Assembly: GCF_000739595.1 (NCBI RefSeq)
Contig: NZ_BBJP01000030.1
Location: 1-64,000, forward strand
From: Halorubrum halophilum
GTDB taxonomy: Archaea; Halobacteriota; Halobacteria; Halobacteriales; Haloferacaceae
Reading direction: 5' to 3'
DNA length: 64,000 nt
In this document: in pieces, positions 1 through 8,423 of the stretch
Layout: each line of letters starts with the position of its first letter
Numbering within the stretch: position 1 is the stretch's first letter
Notes under the pieces: generated by a model
Seen by the model: only the letters and a program-made list of their open reading frames with translations
What the model was told of the DNA's origin: nothing
Databases searched by the model: none
Position numbers and translations under genes: made by a program

Positions 1-22
1 GCGGATCGAGTTCGTAGCTCAT
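1..22 (-). CDS. Start of an unidentified gene (partial)
   Basis: An ATG on the minus strand begins MSYELDP and runs off the window edge. Only seven codons are visible, so no function can be given. The upstream 200 bases are AT-rich for this genome and hold no other gene, which supports a real divergent start. The alternative is a chance ATG. Confidence 0.4.
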
Positions 23-222
23 GTTACATTCCTGTCTATGTACGGGACGGGTATGAACGTTCTCTGTAACGCATTTTAGTAATATATCTGTTACTACTAC
101 TGTTCGATATACACCACTCAATAGGGTTCTAGATCGCTATTTTGAAATAACCATACTTTATCTGTCTATTCTCGGCTACCGGCGACGCGGCCCTTATCAG
201 TGGCGAACTCGTCAGATCGAGT
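23..222. promoter_or_regulatory. Divergent AT-rich intergenic promoter region
   Basis: This stretch is clearly richer in A and T than its surroundings. For the plus-strand pirin gene a TATA-like CTTATCA at about 193-199 lies about 26 bases before the ATG, which predicts a leaderless mRNA. For the minus-strand gene several TATA-like tracts occur at 73-110. GTTAC/GTAAC motifs at 23-27, 66-70 and 90-94 form inverted pairs that could bind a regulator; that role is inference. Confidence 0.5.
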
Positions 223-1020
223 ATGACAGCAGACGAGACGGCCGCGGGCGGCGTCGAACCGCTCTCCGGCGAGACGGTCAGACACGGAACCGGCGTGAAC
301 TCCGACCGCGCGTTCCCGACGAACGGCCATCCCGACAACCTCGACCCGTTCGTGCTGTTCGAGCGGTTCTACATCGACCCGGACAAGGGGTTCCCGATGC
401 ACCCGCACAAGGGGTTCGAGATCGTCTCGTACATGATCGAGGGCGGGATGGAGCACGCGGACTCGCTCGGCGTCGAGCACACCGCCCGCGAGAACGAGGC
501 GATGCGGATCACGACTGGAAGCGGCATCCGCCACTCCGAGTTCCCCGCCGACGGTGAGGCCTGTAACGGGCTCCAGCTGTGGGTGAACCTCCCGCGCGAG
601 GAGAAGGAGGCGGACCCGGACTACGTCGACGCGAGCGCCGAGGAGCTTCCCACAGACGAGCTCGACGGCGCGACCGTCACGACCGTCATCGGCGAGGGGT
701 CGCCGATCGAGCTATACACGCCGATGGAGTACCTCGACGTGCGCGTCACCGACGCGTGGACGTGGGAAGTTCCCGAGGAGTGGTCCGGGTTCCTCTACGG
801 CGTGGAGGGGAGCGGGACCGTACGGGACGCGGGGGCTGACGCGGGCGACGAGACCGGAACCGACGCCCGCCGCGAGTTCGCCGCGGGCGACGTGCTCCCG
901 AACGCGGACGCGAGAGACGTGATCGTCGAGAGCGACGAGGGAGCGGGGCTCCGCTTCGTCGCTGTCTCCGGGCGCCCGCACGGCGAACCGATCCGCCAGC
1001 AGGGGCCGTTCGTGCTGTAG
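223..1020 (+). CDS. Pirin family protein
   Basis: A 265-residue cupin-fold protein of the pirin family. The N-terminal half carries the typical metal-binding and core segment, with MHPHKGFEIVSYMIEGG followed by HADSLG and then GSGIRHSE; the two His of HPH, a later His and a Glu are the usual metal ligands. A C-terminal cupin domain follows, ending near GRPHGEPI. Pirins bind a metal in the cytoplasm and some act as quercetin dioxygenases or redox sensors; the substrate here is unknown. The start is fixed by the TATA-like box about 26 bases upstream. It stands alone, with an unrelated HAD gene 65 bases downstream. Confidence 0.9.
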   Translation: MTADETAAGGVEPLSGETVRHGTGVNSDRAFPTNGHPDNLDPFVLFERFYIDPDKGFPMHPHKGFEIVSYMIEGGMEHADSLGVEHTARENEAMRITTGSGIRHSEFPADGEACNGLQLWVNLPREEKEADPDYVDASAEELPTDELDGATVTTVIGEGSPIELYTPMEYLDVRVTDAWTWEVPEEWSGFLYGVEGSGTVRDAGADAGDETGTDARREFAAGDVLPNADARDVIVESDEGAGLRFVAVSGRPHGEPIRQQGPFVL

Positions 1021-1085
1021 CCACCCGCTCGACGGCAGGTGACAAGACGGGGTATGATAACGCGGGACCACGAAGAGACGGCCGA

Positions 1086-1769
1086 ATGCCATTCGATCCG
1101 GACCGCGTTCGGACCGTCACCTTCGACTCGTACAGCACCCTCGTCGACGTGGAGGCGGCCGAGGCGGCGCTCGCCGACCGCGTCCCCGACCCGGAACCGG
1201 TGTCGCGGCTCTGGCGCTCGCGGTCGCTGGCGTACACGTTCGTCGCGAACGCGATCGACGCCTACCAGCCCTTCTACGAGATGAACCGCGGCGCGTTGAC
1301 GTACGCGCTGGCGGCTCACGACGTCGATATATCGACCGGAGAGCGCGACGAGATCCTCGCGGTGTACCACGAGCTGGAAGTGTTCGACGACGTGCGGTCG
1401 GGGATCGAGCGCCTGCGCGAGGGCGGCTACGAGCCGTACGTGCTCTCGAACGGGAATCCGGAGATGCTCGACTCGATGGTCGAGCACGCCGGGATCGGCG
1501 ACCTCGTCGCCGGGACGATAAGCGCCGACGAGGTGGAGACGTTCAAGCCGGCGGCCGAGCTGTACCGCCACGGCGCCGCCCGGACGGGGACGCCGATCGA
1601 CGAGGTCGTCCACGTCACCGCGGGGTGGTTCGACGTGCTGGGCGCGTCGCACGCGGGGATGCAGGCGGTCCGCCTCGACCGGAAGGGGACGCCGTGGGAG
1701 CCGTTCGCGGGAGATCCGGACCTCACGGTCGAGTCGATCCACGAGGTTGCCGACGCGCTCGGGGTCTGA
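1086..1769 (+). CDS. Haloacid dehalogenase type II (HAD) hydrolase
   Basis: A 227-residue HAD-superfamily hydrolase. Motif I is FDSYSTL with the nucleophile Asp near residue 14. An all-alpha cap follows, then motif II LSNG, the motif III lysine in ETFKPAAELY and motif IV-like AGWFDVLGA. This layout matches the L-2-haloacid dehalogenase subfamily, whose haloarchaeal members are often annotated as dehalogenases without proof. The loop reading AGWFDVLGA differs from the more usual SNAWDV pattern of true dehalogenases, so a phosphatase is possible. Cytoplasmic. The next gene is convergent on the other strand. Confidence 0.88.
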   Translation: MPFDPDRVRTVTFDSYSTLVDVEAAEAALADRVPDPEPVSRLWRSRSLAYTFVANAIDAYQPFYEMNRGALTYALAAHDVDISTGERDEILAVYHELEVFDDVRSGIERLREGGYEPYVLSNGNPEMLDSMVEHAGIGDLVAGTISADEVETFKPAAELYRHGAARTGTPIDEVVHVTAGWFDVLGASHAGMQAVRLDRKGTPWEPFAGDPDLTVESIHEVADALGV

Positions 1770-1824
1770 GGCGGTCGCTGGCGGCGCCCGAGGACGACCG
1801 CGCTCGGCGAGGAAAATCGCGAAC

Positions 1825-2463
1825 TCAGTCTCGGTCCCGTTCGGCGATGATCGTCTCGCCGGCGCGCACCGCGTCGCCCTCGCCCACGAGGAGGTCGCGC
1901 TCGTCGACGTCGGCGGGGAAGATCACGTCCGCCCGCGAGCCGAACGAGACGTGGCCGATGCGCTCGCCGCGGTCGACCGCGTCGCCGGGCTCGACCGACG
2001 GGTGGATCCGGCGGGCGAACCAGCCGGCGATGACCAGCAGCTCGTACTCGCCGAAGTCGATCGCGACCTGCTCGTTGCGGTCGGACTCCTTGCTGAACGC
2101 GGGTCGATTAGCGCCGGGACGGTGTCGCACCTCGCGGACCTCGCCCGCGAGCGGCGCGCGGTTCACGTGCACGTCGGTGACGTTCATGAACACGCCGACG
2201 CGCAGGCGCTCGCCCTCCTCGCGCACGACGCTCACGGTGCCGTCGGCGGGCGCGACGACGACCGCTTCGGCGTCGGGCGTCGCGCGATCGGGGTCGCGGT
2301 GGAACCAGAGGACGCCGAAGGCGAGCGCGAGCAGCCCGATCCCGACCGGCGGCAGGAACGGGAGCGTCACCGCGGCGGCGAGCGCGGGCGCGAGCGCCAG
2401 CCACCACGCCTCGTCGACGACCTCGAACGGAAGGACCGCCGCGAGCGGGGGGTTCCGTCCCAT
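1825..2463 (-). CDS. pssD: Archaetidylserine decarboxylase (PssD/Asd type)
   Basis: A 212-residue phosphatidylserine-decarboxylase-like protein. Two hydrophobic segments lie near residues 10-50, followed by HRDPDR, the conserved NVTDVHVNRAP and a C-terminal FGSRADV. The GS of that last motif is where this family self-cleaves to form the pyruvoyl cofactor, so the Ser is present. It converts archaetidylserine to archaetidylethanolamine in the membrane. In Haloferax this lipid pathway is needed for archaeosortase-dependent anchoring of surface proteins (established knowledge). I chose the ATG at 2463 over an upstream one because it starts directly after the stop of the RFC gene, 2 bases away, as in an operon. 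Confidence 0.88.
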   Translation of the reverse strand: MGRNPPLAAVLPFEVVDEAWWLALAPALAAAVTLPFLPPVGIGLLALAFGVLWFHRDPDRATPDAEAVVVAPADGTVSVVREEGERLRVGVFMNVTDVHVNRAPLAGEVREVRHRPGANRPAFSKESDRNEQVAIDFGEYELLVIAGWFARRIHPSVEPGDAVDRGERIGHVSFGSRADVIFPADVDERDLLVGEGDAVRAGETIIAERDRD

Positions 2464-2465
2464 CG

Positions 2466-3515
2466 TCAGGCCCCCACGGGGTCCCGGAGGTCGGGTCGGA
2501 GCTCGGTCCGTCCCGCCGCCCACGCCGCGAGCAGGTGGACGAGGTGAGTCCGGTCGTCGAGTCCGTCGGTCAGATCGAGGTCGGCCTCGCCGGCGAGGAC
2601 GTGGAGCCGAGCGAGGTCGTCACCCCCGTACTCGGAGCCGGCGCGGGCGACCCGCAGGGTCTCCCGGAGGAGTTCCCCACCGTCGTACCCCCCCTCGTCG
2701 AGCAGGTCGTCGAGGGTCGAGCGCGCGTCCTTCAGGTCGCCGGCGCGGGCATCGGCGAGCGCCCCCCGGATCGCGTCGTCGTCGCCGACCTCGCCGAGCG
2801 TCTCGTAGGCGGTCGACATGGTGATCTCGCCGCCCTCGACCGCGGTGGCCTGCGCCGAGAGGATCGCCTCCCGGAGGTCGCCGCCGGCCGCGCTGGCGAC
2901 GAACTCCAGGCCGTCGCCGTCGTAGTCGACGCCCTCGCGGTCGCAGATCGTTTCGAGCACGTCGATCGCCTCGTCGGTGGTCGGCGCGCGCACCCGCACC
3001 GGGAAGCAGCGCGAGCGGATCGGCGCGATGAGCTTCGACGGCTGCCGGGTCGCGATCACGAACTGCGTGGTCCGGTGGTGCTGCTCCATCACCCGCCGGA
3101 GCGCCTGCTGGAAGTCCTCGCGGATCGCCTCGGCGTTGTCCAAAAGCACCGTCTTGTACTCGCCGGACATCGGCGCGTACGACGCGGACTCCTTGAGCAC
3201 GCGGTTGATCATGTCGCGTTTCGCCATCCGGCTACGGCCCTGCAGGAACCCCTCGAAGCGGGGGTCGGTCCGGATCTCCTTTTTCGTCCGGCCGAAGAAG
3301 TCGGCGACGTTGATCTCGATCAGGTCCGCGTCAGGGTCTTCGTGGGCGGCCCGGGTCAGCGCCCGCGTTGCCGCCGTCTTCCCGACGCCGGGCGGCCCCT
3401 GTACGACGAGGTTCATCGGCTCGTCGACCGCGCGCTCCAGTCGCTCGCGGGCCTCGTCCTGTCGGATCTCGTCGAGCGCCGGGGCGTGCGCGTCGATCCA
3501 CAGCGGTCCCTCCAT
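2466..3515 (-). CDS. rfcC: Replication factor C small-subunit-like AAA+ ATPase
   Basis: A 349-residue clamp-loader AAA+ protein that helps load the PCNA sliding clamp on DNA. The Walker A motif GPPGVGKT is at residues 40-47 and the SRC arginine-finger motif at about 168-170. The Walker B region reads LLDNAEAI at about 124-131, where the family normally has DEAD, so the catalytic Glu is Asn. The sensor-1 region reads ATRQ where small subunits usually have an Asn. It therefore probably binds ATP but may hydrolyse it poorly. Haloarchaea encode several RFC small subunits; the RfcC name is by analogy. It is co-transcribed with pssD, 2 bases apart. Confidence 0.85.
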   Translation of the reverse strand: MEGPLWIDAHAPALDEIRQDEARERLERAVDEPMNLVVQGPPGVGKTAATRALTRAAHEDPDADLIEINVADFFGRTKKEIRTDPRFEGFLQGRSRMAKRDMINRVLKESASYAPMSGEYKTVLLDNAEAIREDFQQALRRVMEQHHRTTQFVIATRQPSKLIAPIRSRCFPVRVRAPTTDEAIDVLETICDREGVDYDGDGLEFVASAAGGDLREAILSAQATAVEGGEITMSTAYETLGEVGDDDAIRGALADARAGDLKDARSTLDDLLDEGGYDGGELLRETLRVARAGSEYGGDDLARLHVLAGEADLDLTDGLDDRTHLVHLLAAWAAGRTELRPDLRDPVGA

Positions 3516-3654
3516 GTCGCGTCATCCGGGCCACGCGCTCAAGAATCGGTCGGTCCGATTCTCGATTCGGACCGTCGTCGCTCCCGACGGCCCCCTGACA
3601 CGCCCCTCTCGCGAGACGCGTGGGACAGACACGGGGGCGGGTGGCAGCGCACAG

Positions 3655-3722
3655 ACATTATTAACAATCGGAGTAAATGAACATCAATCGTTAAGTACCG
3701 GGAGTGAAGATAAGGATCGTAC
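3655..3722 (+). promoter_or_regulatory. Promoter and leader of the sugar ABC operon
   Basis: A TATA-like ATTATTAACA at 3657-3666 lies about 60 bases before the ATG, which predicts transcription start near 3690 and a leader of about 30-35 bases. A GGGAGTGA stretch at 3700-3707 could serve as a weak ribosome-binding site. The region is AT-rich compared with the flanking genes. It is the only obvious promoter of the four-gene import operon. Confidence 0.5.
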
Positions 3723-5096
3723 ATGGCACAAGACAGTCCATCCGACGACGAGCGGCTTACGCGTCGCCACTACGTGGCCGGCGCCGGAACTCTCGCGACC
3801 GTGGGGATCGCCGGTTGTTCCGGCGGTGGCGACGGCGGTGACGGGAGCGACGGCGGTGACGGGAGCGACGGCTCCGACGGCAGTGACGGTTCCGACGGCT
3901 CCGACGGCAGCGACGGCGGAGCGGCCGGCCCGGTCGAAGTGCTTCACGGCTGGACCGGCGGGGACGGTGCCACGGCGGCCGAGGCGCTGGAGGAGGCGTT
4001 CAACGAGGCGCACCCCGACACCGATCTCGACATGAACCCCATCGGCGGCGGGGGCAACGAGAACCTCGACGCCGTCGTGGCCAACCGGCTCCAGAGCAGC
4101 GATCCGCCGGGCGCGTTCGCCGGCTGGCCGGGCCCGAACCTCGAGCGCTACGAGGGAGCCCTCGGCTCCGTCGACGACGTCTGGGAGGAGAACGGCTTCG
4201 AGGACGTGATGGTCGAAGAGGCTACCGACCTCCACCAGCAGGGCGGGAGCTACCGCGCCGTTCCGCTCGGATCGCACCGCCTGAACTGCCTCTTCTACAA
4301 CGTCTCCGTCGTCGAGGACGCGGGAATCGACGTCGAGTCGCTGGACAGCCCCTCGGCGCTCATCGACGCCTTCGAAACGGTTTCGAGCGAGACCGACGCC
4401 GTCCCGATGACCCACGCGATGTCTGGGACGTGGACGACGACGCAGCTGTGGGCCGCCGTGATGCTCGGCGAGAACGGCTATCAGCCGTACATGGACTTCC
4501 TGGCGGGCGACGGCGACGAGAGCGCCGTCCGGACGGCGTTCGAGACGACCGCGGAGATGCTGGAGAACCACATCAGCGACGACGCCGCCTCGCTCAACCT
4601 GACGCAGTCGAACCAGAAGATCATCAACGGCGAGGCCGCCTTCATCCACCAGGGTAACTGGGCGGCGGGCGCCTTCCGGAACGCGGAGGACTTCGAGTAC
4701 GGAGACGACTGGGGCTTCAAGACGTTCCCCGGGACGGAGGGGATGTACACCCTTCACTTCGACTCGTTCCTCTACCCGTCGAACAACCCGACGCCGGAGG
4801 CCTCGAAGACCTGGATGTCGTTCGCCGGCAGCGAGGAGGCCCAGATCGCGTTCAACCAGTACAAGGGGTCGATCCCGACCCGAACAGACGTGAGCATGGA
4901 CGAGTTCGGTCCGTACCTCCAGGAGACGGCCGAGGACTTCGCAAACGCGGAGTACCGCCCGCCGAACCTCCAGCACGGACTCGGCGTCACCTCGCAGACG
5001 ATGACGGCGCTCAACGAGGTCATCTCCTCGAATTTCACCGGGCCGTACAACGTCGACGACGCGACGCAGGGCTTCCTGGACGCGGTGTCGAACTAA
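3723..5096 (+). CDS. Carbohydrate ABC transporter substrate-binding lipoprotein
   Basis: A 457-residue extracellular binding protein of the sugar (MalE/CUT1) type. The N-terminus has a Tat signal, LTRRHYVAGAG at residues 12-22, and a lipobox ending at Cys32 (IAGC), so it is exported folded and lipid-anchored outside the cell. A Gly-Ser-Asp repeat linker fills about residues 33-70. The mature domain follows, with a segment GNWAAGAFRNAEDF typical of these proteins. It delivers a sugar to the two permeases encoded directly downstream; the particular sugar cannot be read from sequence. The next gene begins 9 bases after its stop. Confidence 0.93.
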   Translation: MAQDSPSDDERLTRRHYVAGAGTLATVGIAGCSGGGDGGDGSDGGDGSDGSDGSDGSDGSDGSDGGAAGPVEVLHGWTGGDGATAAEALEEAFNEAHPDTDLDMNPIGGGGNENLDAVVANRLQSSDPPGAFAGWPGPNLERYEGALGSVDDVWEENGFEDVMVEEATDLHQQGGSYRAVPLGSHRLNCLFYNVSVVEDAGIDVESLDSPSALIDAFETVSSETDAVPMTHAMSGTWTTTQLWAAVMLGENGYQPYMDFLAGDGDESAVRTAFETTAEMLENHISDDAASLNLTQSNQKIINGEAAFIHQGNWAAGAFRNAEDFEYGDDWGFKTFPGTEGMYTLHFDSFLYPSNNPTPEASKTWMSFAGSEEAQIAFNQYKGSIPTRTDVSMDEFGPYLQETAEDFANAEYRPPNLQHGLGVTSQTMTALNEVISSNFTGPYNVDDATQGFLDAVSN

Positions 5097-5105
5097 GCCC
5101 ACCAG

Positions 5106-6149
5106 ATGCTCGATTTTTACCGACGATTGCACCGCGCGATCAGCCCATCCTCGGGCGACGGAGACGAACCCCGCACCGACGGTGGCGTCGTGAGCGACGG
5201 CGCTGCCTCGGGCCCGGGAGCGGAGTCCGATAGGGGAGCGGTAGAGCGGCTCAAAGCTGCGGTTGACAACCGCTTCGGGGCCGACTTCGTGGAGTCGTCG
5301 ATCTTCTGGCTCCCGCCGTTCCTGCTGATGGGGCTGTTCGTCTACGGCGCGGTCATCTGGAACCTGCTTATCTCGCTGACCGACTACGAGGGCTTCGCGA
5401 ACGCACCGGACTACTCGAACCTCGACTTCGAGATGTACACGCGTGCGCTCGCGGACTCCGGCTTCATCGACGCCGCGGTCAACACGCTCATCCTGCTGGT
5501 CGCGTTCACGGCTGGGACGCTCGCGGTCGGCCTCCTGCTGGCCATCCTGATCGACAGGGGGATCCGGTTCGAGAACACGTTCCGGACGATCTACCTCCTA
5601 CCGATGAGCCTCTCGTTCGTCGTGACCGCCCAGTTCTGGCTGTGGATCTACAACTACAACAACGGGATCGCCAACAGCGTCATCGGCGTCGTCGGCCTCG
5701 GGCCGGTAAGCTGGCTGGGCAATCAGGACATCGTCCTCTACGCCGTCATCTTCGCGCTGATGTGGCAGTTCTCGGGGTACGCGATGGTCGTGTACCTCGC
5801 CGGGCTCCGCGCGATACCGGACGAACACTACGAGGCGGCCAAGGTCGACGGCGCGTCGACCCTGAAGATGTACTGGCGCGTGATCATTCCCCAGCTGAAG
5901 GGCGCAACGATCAGCGCCGCCGTGGTGCTGATGGTGTTCGGCATGAAGGCCTTCGACTTCCTCTACTCGCTTGTGGGGGGGTACCGGCCGCCGAACGGCG
6001 CCGACATCCTCGCGACGAAGATGGTCCGTGAGGCGTACTCGAACTCCCAGTGGGCGTACGGCGCGGCCATCGCGATCGTCCTCTTCGGGATGGCGCTGGC
6101 GGTCATCGGTCCCTACCTCGTCTACGAATACCGGAGGAACAACCTATGA
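5106..6149 (+). CDS. Carbohydrate ABC transporter permease (MalF-like)
   Basis: A 347-residue inner permease. The first 60 residues are a hydrophilic acidic extension without a clear counterpart in bacterial MalF. About six membrane helices follow. The EAA loop that docks the ATPase reads HYEAAKVDGASTLKMYWRVI near residues 238-257, with the expected EAA and G. It pairs with the next permease to form the channel. The stop overlaps the next start as ATGA, which suggests translational coupling. The binding protein upstream and ATPase downstream complete a CUT1-type importer. Confidence 0.93.
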   Translation: MLDFYRRLHRAISPSSGDGDEPRTDGGVVSDGAASGPGAESDRGAVERLKAAVDNRFGADFVESSIFWLPPFLLMGLFVYGAVIWNLLISLTDYEGFANAPDYSNLDFEMYTRALADSGFIDAAVNTLILLVAFTAGTLAVGLLLAILIDRGIRFENTFRTIYLLPMSLSFVVTAQFWLWIYNYNNGIANSVIGVVGLGPVSWLGNQDIVLYAVIFALMWQFSGYAMVVYLAGLRAIPDEHYEAAKVDGASTLKMYWRVIIPQLKGATISAAVVLMVFGMKAFDFLYSLVGGYRPPNGADILATKMVREAYSNSQWAYGAAIAIVLFGMALAVIGPYLVYEYRRNNL

Positions 6150-7093
6150 GCGACGACAAACTTCGAACCGACGGAAGCGGCGCGATGGCGACGACGACGA
6201 AGCTTCGCCGGAATCTCGAACGGATGACGGTCGAAGACATTGCGCTGTACGTCGTGTTGGTTCTAGCGGCGGGGTTCTACCTCGTCCCCATCGAGTCCGG
6301 GCTGGTCACGTCGTTCAAGACAGGTACCGCGATCATCGAAACTGCTCCGTTCGCTCCGCCGGGAGCGTCCGGGTTCACGTTCGAGAAGTGGCGGACGGCG
6401 ATCGATGCCCTGCTGCGCGGGATGGGGAACAGCCTCCTGTACGCCGTACCGGCGACGATCATCTCGGCGCTCGTCGGGAGCATCACGGCGTACGGGCTGA
6501 CGATTCCGAACTGGAAGCCGTCGTACAAGGCGCTGGTGCTCGCGCTCATCATCGCGGGCATCTTCATCCCGTACCAAGCGGTGCTGGTGCCGCTGACCCA
6601 GTTCTGGTCGCAGTGGGTCCAGCTCGGCGACCTGCTCTCGTTCGTCTGGGCGCTCGGGATCGACGACGACTACGTGGGGATCGTCGAACTGGTGGTCACC
6701 CACGTCGCCTACGGGGTCCCGATCTGTACGCTCCTGTTCCGGACGTACTACAAGACGATGAGCGACGAGATGATGGAGTCCGCTCGCCTTGACGGGGCGT
6801 CGCTTCGCCGCGTCTACCGGCGGATCGTCCTACCGCTCTCGGGACCGATGTTCGCCGTGGTGCTCATCTATCAGTTCACCCAGATCTGGAACGACCTGCT
6901 GTTCACGCTGGTGATCGTCTCGACGGAATCGAGCGCCGCGGCCCCGGTCGTGTTGATCCTCGCGGGCCTCGGGACCTCGATGGAGGGCCAGGACTTCGCG
7001 CTCCGGATGGCTGGAGCGTTCTTCGCGGCGCTCCCGACGCTCGCGGTGTACATTCTCTTCGGCGATGAGTTCGCCGAGGGGGTGGCGGCGTGA
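6146..7093 (+). CDS. Carbohydrate ABC transporter permease (MalG-like)
   Basis: A 315-residue membrane protein with about six transmembrane helices and an EAA loop, MMESARLDGASLRRVYRRI, near residues 208-226. It is the second channel subunit of the sugar importer. An upstream in-frame ATG exists at 6050, but the ATG at 6146 is preferred: it is preceded by GGAGGA at 6133-6138, a good ribosome-binding site, and overlaps the previous stop by four bases. Its own stop overlaps a GTG that opens a small ORF (7090-7236) leading into the ATPase gene. Confidence 0.92.
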   Translation: MSDDKLRTDGSGAMATTTKLRRNLERMTVEDIALYVVLVLAAGFYLVPIESGLVTSFKTGTAIIETAPFAPPGASGFTFEKWRTAIDALLRGMGNSLLYAVPATIISALVGSITAYGLTIPNWKPSYKALVLALIIAGIFIPYQAVLVPLTQFWSQWVQLGDLLSFVWALGIDDDYVGIVELVVTHVAYGVPICTLLFRTYYKTMSDEMMESARLDGASLRRVYRRIVLPLSGPMFAVVLIYQFTQIWNDLLFTLVIVSTESSAAAPVVLILAGLGTSMEGQDFALRMAGAFFAALPTLAVYILFGDEFAEGVAA

Positions 7094-7236
7094 CGCGCAC
7101 GCCGACGCGGGGCGACGGCGGCGCGATCCGAAGGCGGATGCTCGACGAAGCCGGCGACAGCCCGAGACGGGAGTCGGCGCGACGCGCAAACGACTACTCG
7201 ACAGCGACCACAACTCAAAGATATGGCAACGCTTGA
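7090..7236 (+). CDS. Possible small coupled ORF between permease and ATPase
   Basis: A GTG overlapping the permease stop (GTGA) opens a 48-codon frame that fills the 129-base gap and ends 14 bases inside the ATPase gene. The product would be basic and polar, beginning MTRTPTRGDGG, with no recognisable domain and no membrane segment. The exact overlaps on both sides are what coupled genes look like, but a basic, Arg-rich composition is unusual for haloarchaeal proteins and argues for a chance frame. Confidence 0.25.
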   Translation: MTRTPTRGDGGAIRRRMLDEAGDSPRRESARRANDYSTATTTQRYGNA

Positions 7237-8377
7237 ACTCGACTCAATAACGAAGACGTTTCAGGACGGCGACGAAGAGATCGTCGCGGTCGACGATGTC
7301 TCGATGTCGATCGACGACGGGGAGTTCCTCGTCGTGGTCGGTCCGTCCGGCTGTGGAAAGTCCACGACGCTCCGGATGGTCGCCGGCTTAGAGACGATCA
7401 CCGCCGGCACGCTCAGCATCGATGACCGCGTCGTCAACGACGTGAAATCGCAGGACCGGGACATCGCGATGGTGTTCCAGTCGTACGCGCTCTACCCCCA
7501 CATGAGCGTTCGGGAGAATATGTCGTTCGGGCTCGAGGAGTCCACGGACCTCCCCGACGACGAGATCAACCGGATGGTGAGCGAGACTGGCGAGATGCTC
7601 GGCATCTCGCCCCTGCTCGACCGAAAACCGAGCGACCTCTCGGGGGGGCAACAGCAGCGCGTCGCGCTCGGCCGCGCCATCGTCCGCGACCCCGAGGTGT
7701 TCCTGATGGACGAGCCGCTCAGCAACCTCGACGCGAAGCTCCGCGCGGAGATGCGGACGGAGCTCCAGCGGCTTCAGAACGACCTCGGCGTGACGACGGT
7801 GTACGTCACGCACGATCAGACCGAGGCGATGACGATGGGCGACCGGATCGCCATCCTCGACGGCGGGGAGCTGCAGCAGATCGCCGAGCCGCTGAAGTGC
7901 TATCACGAGCCGGCCAACCAGTTCGTCGCGAGCTTCCTCGGCGAGCCCTCGATGAACTTCTTCGACGTGACGCTCGACGGCGACCGGCTGGTCGGCGACG
8001 TCTTCGAGTACCCGATCGGCGACGACGTGCGGGCTGACCTCGGGGAGACGACCGACCTCGTGCTGGGGATCCGCCCCGAGGCGGTCGAACTCGTCGAGGG
8101 GGGAGCCGACGTACCGCACGAGTTCGGGATGACTGTCGACGTCGTCGAGCCGATGGGCGACGAGAACACGGTGTACCTCCAGTTCGACCCCGACGCGGAC
8201 ACCGAGACCGGCGCGACGCTCGTCGCGACGATCGACGGGTTCACGCGCGTCAGCGAGGGCGACACGGTGACCGCGCACATTCCGGAGGACGCGATCCACG
8301 TCTTCGACCGCGTCACGGGCGAGGCGCTCCACAACCGGTCGATGGAAGACGCCGCCGATCAGGTCGACCTCGCCTGA
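7223..8377 (+). CDS. Carbohydrate ABC transporter ATP-binding protein (MalK/UgpC type)
   Basis: A 384-residue ATPase that powers the sugar importer on the cytoplasmic face. Walker A GPSGCGKST is at residues 40-48, the Q-loop FQSYALYPHM follows, the signature LSGGQQQR is near 139-146, Walker B VFLMDEP near 159-165 and the switch His in YVTHDQTEAM near 193. The C-terminal 130 residues form the TOBE/MalK regulatory domain, including GIRPEAVEL. The ATG has no clear ribosome-binding site, so translation may depend on coupling from upstream. A T-rich terminator follows. Confidence 0.95.
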   Translation: MATLELDSITKTFQDGDEEIVAVDDVSMSIDDGEFLVVVGPSGCGKSTTLRMVAGLETITAGTLSIDDRVVNDVKSQDRDIAMVFQSYALYPHMSVRENMSFGLEESTDLPDDEINRMVSETGEMLGISPLLDRKPSDLSGGQQQRVALGRAIVRDPEVFLMDEPLSNLDAKLRAEMRTELQRLQNDLGVTTVYVTHDQTEAMTMGDRIAILDGGELQQIAEPLKCYHEPANQFVASFLGEPSMNFFDVTLDGDRLVGDVFEYPIGDDVRADLGETTDLVLGIRPEAVELVEGGADVPHEFGMTVDVVEPMGDENTVYLQFDPDADTETGATLVATIDGFTRVSEGDTVTAHIPEDAIHVFDRVTGEALHNRSMEDAADQVDLA

Positions 8378-8390
8378 CCGGACGCGAGCC

Positions 8391-8414
8391 GTTTGGGGTT
8401 TTTCCCGCTTTTTC
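8391..8414 (+). terminator. T-rich terminator after sugar ABC operon
   Basis: Just after the ATPase stop the plus strand has GTTTGGGGTTTTTCCCGC and then a further run of five T. Runs of T are the usual archaeal termination signal. The next gene is convergent, so ending transcription here makes sense. Confidence 0.55.
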
Positions 8415-8423
8415 AGAGCCGCC

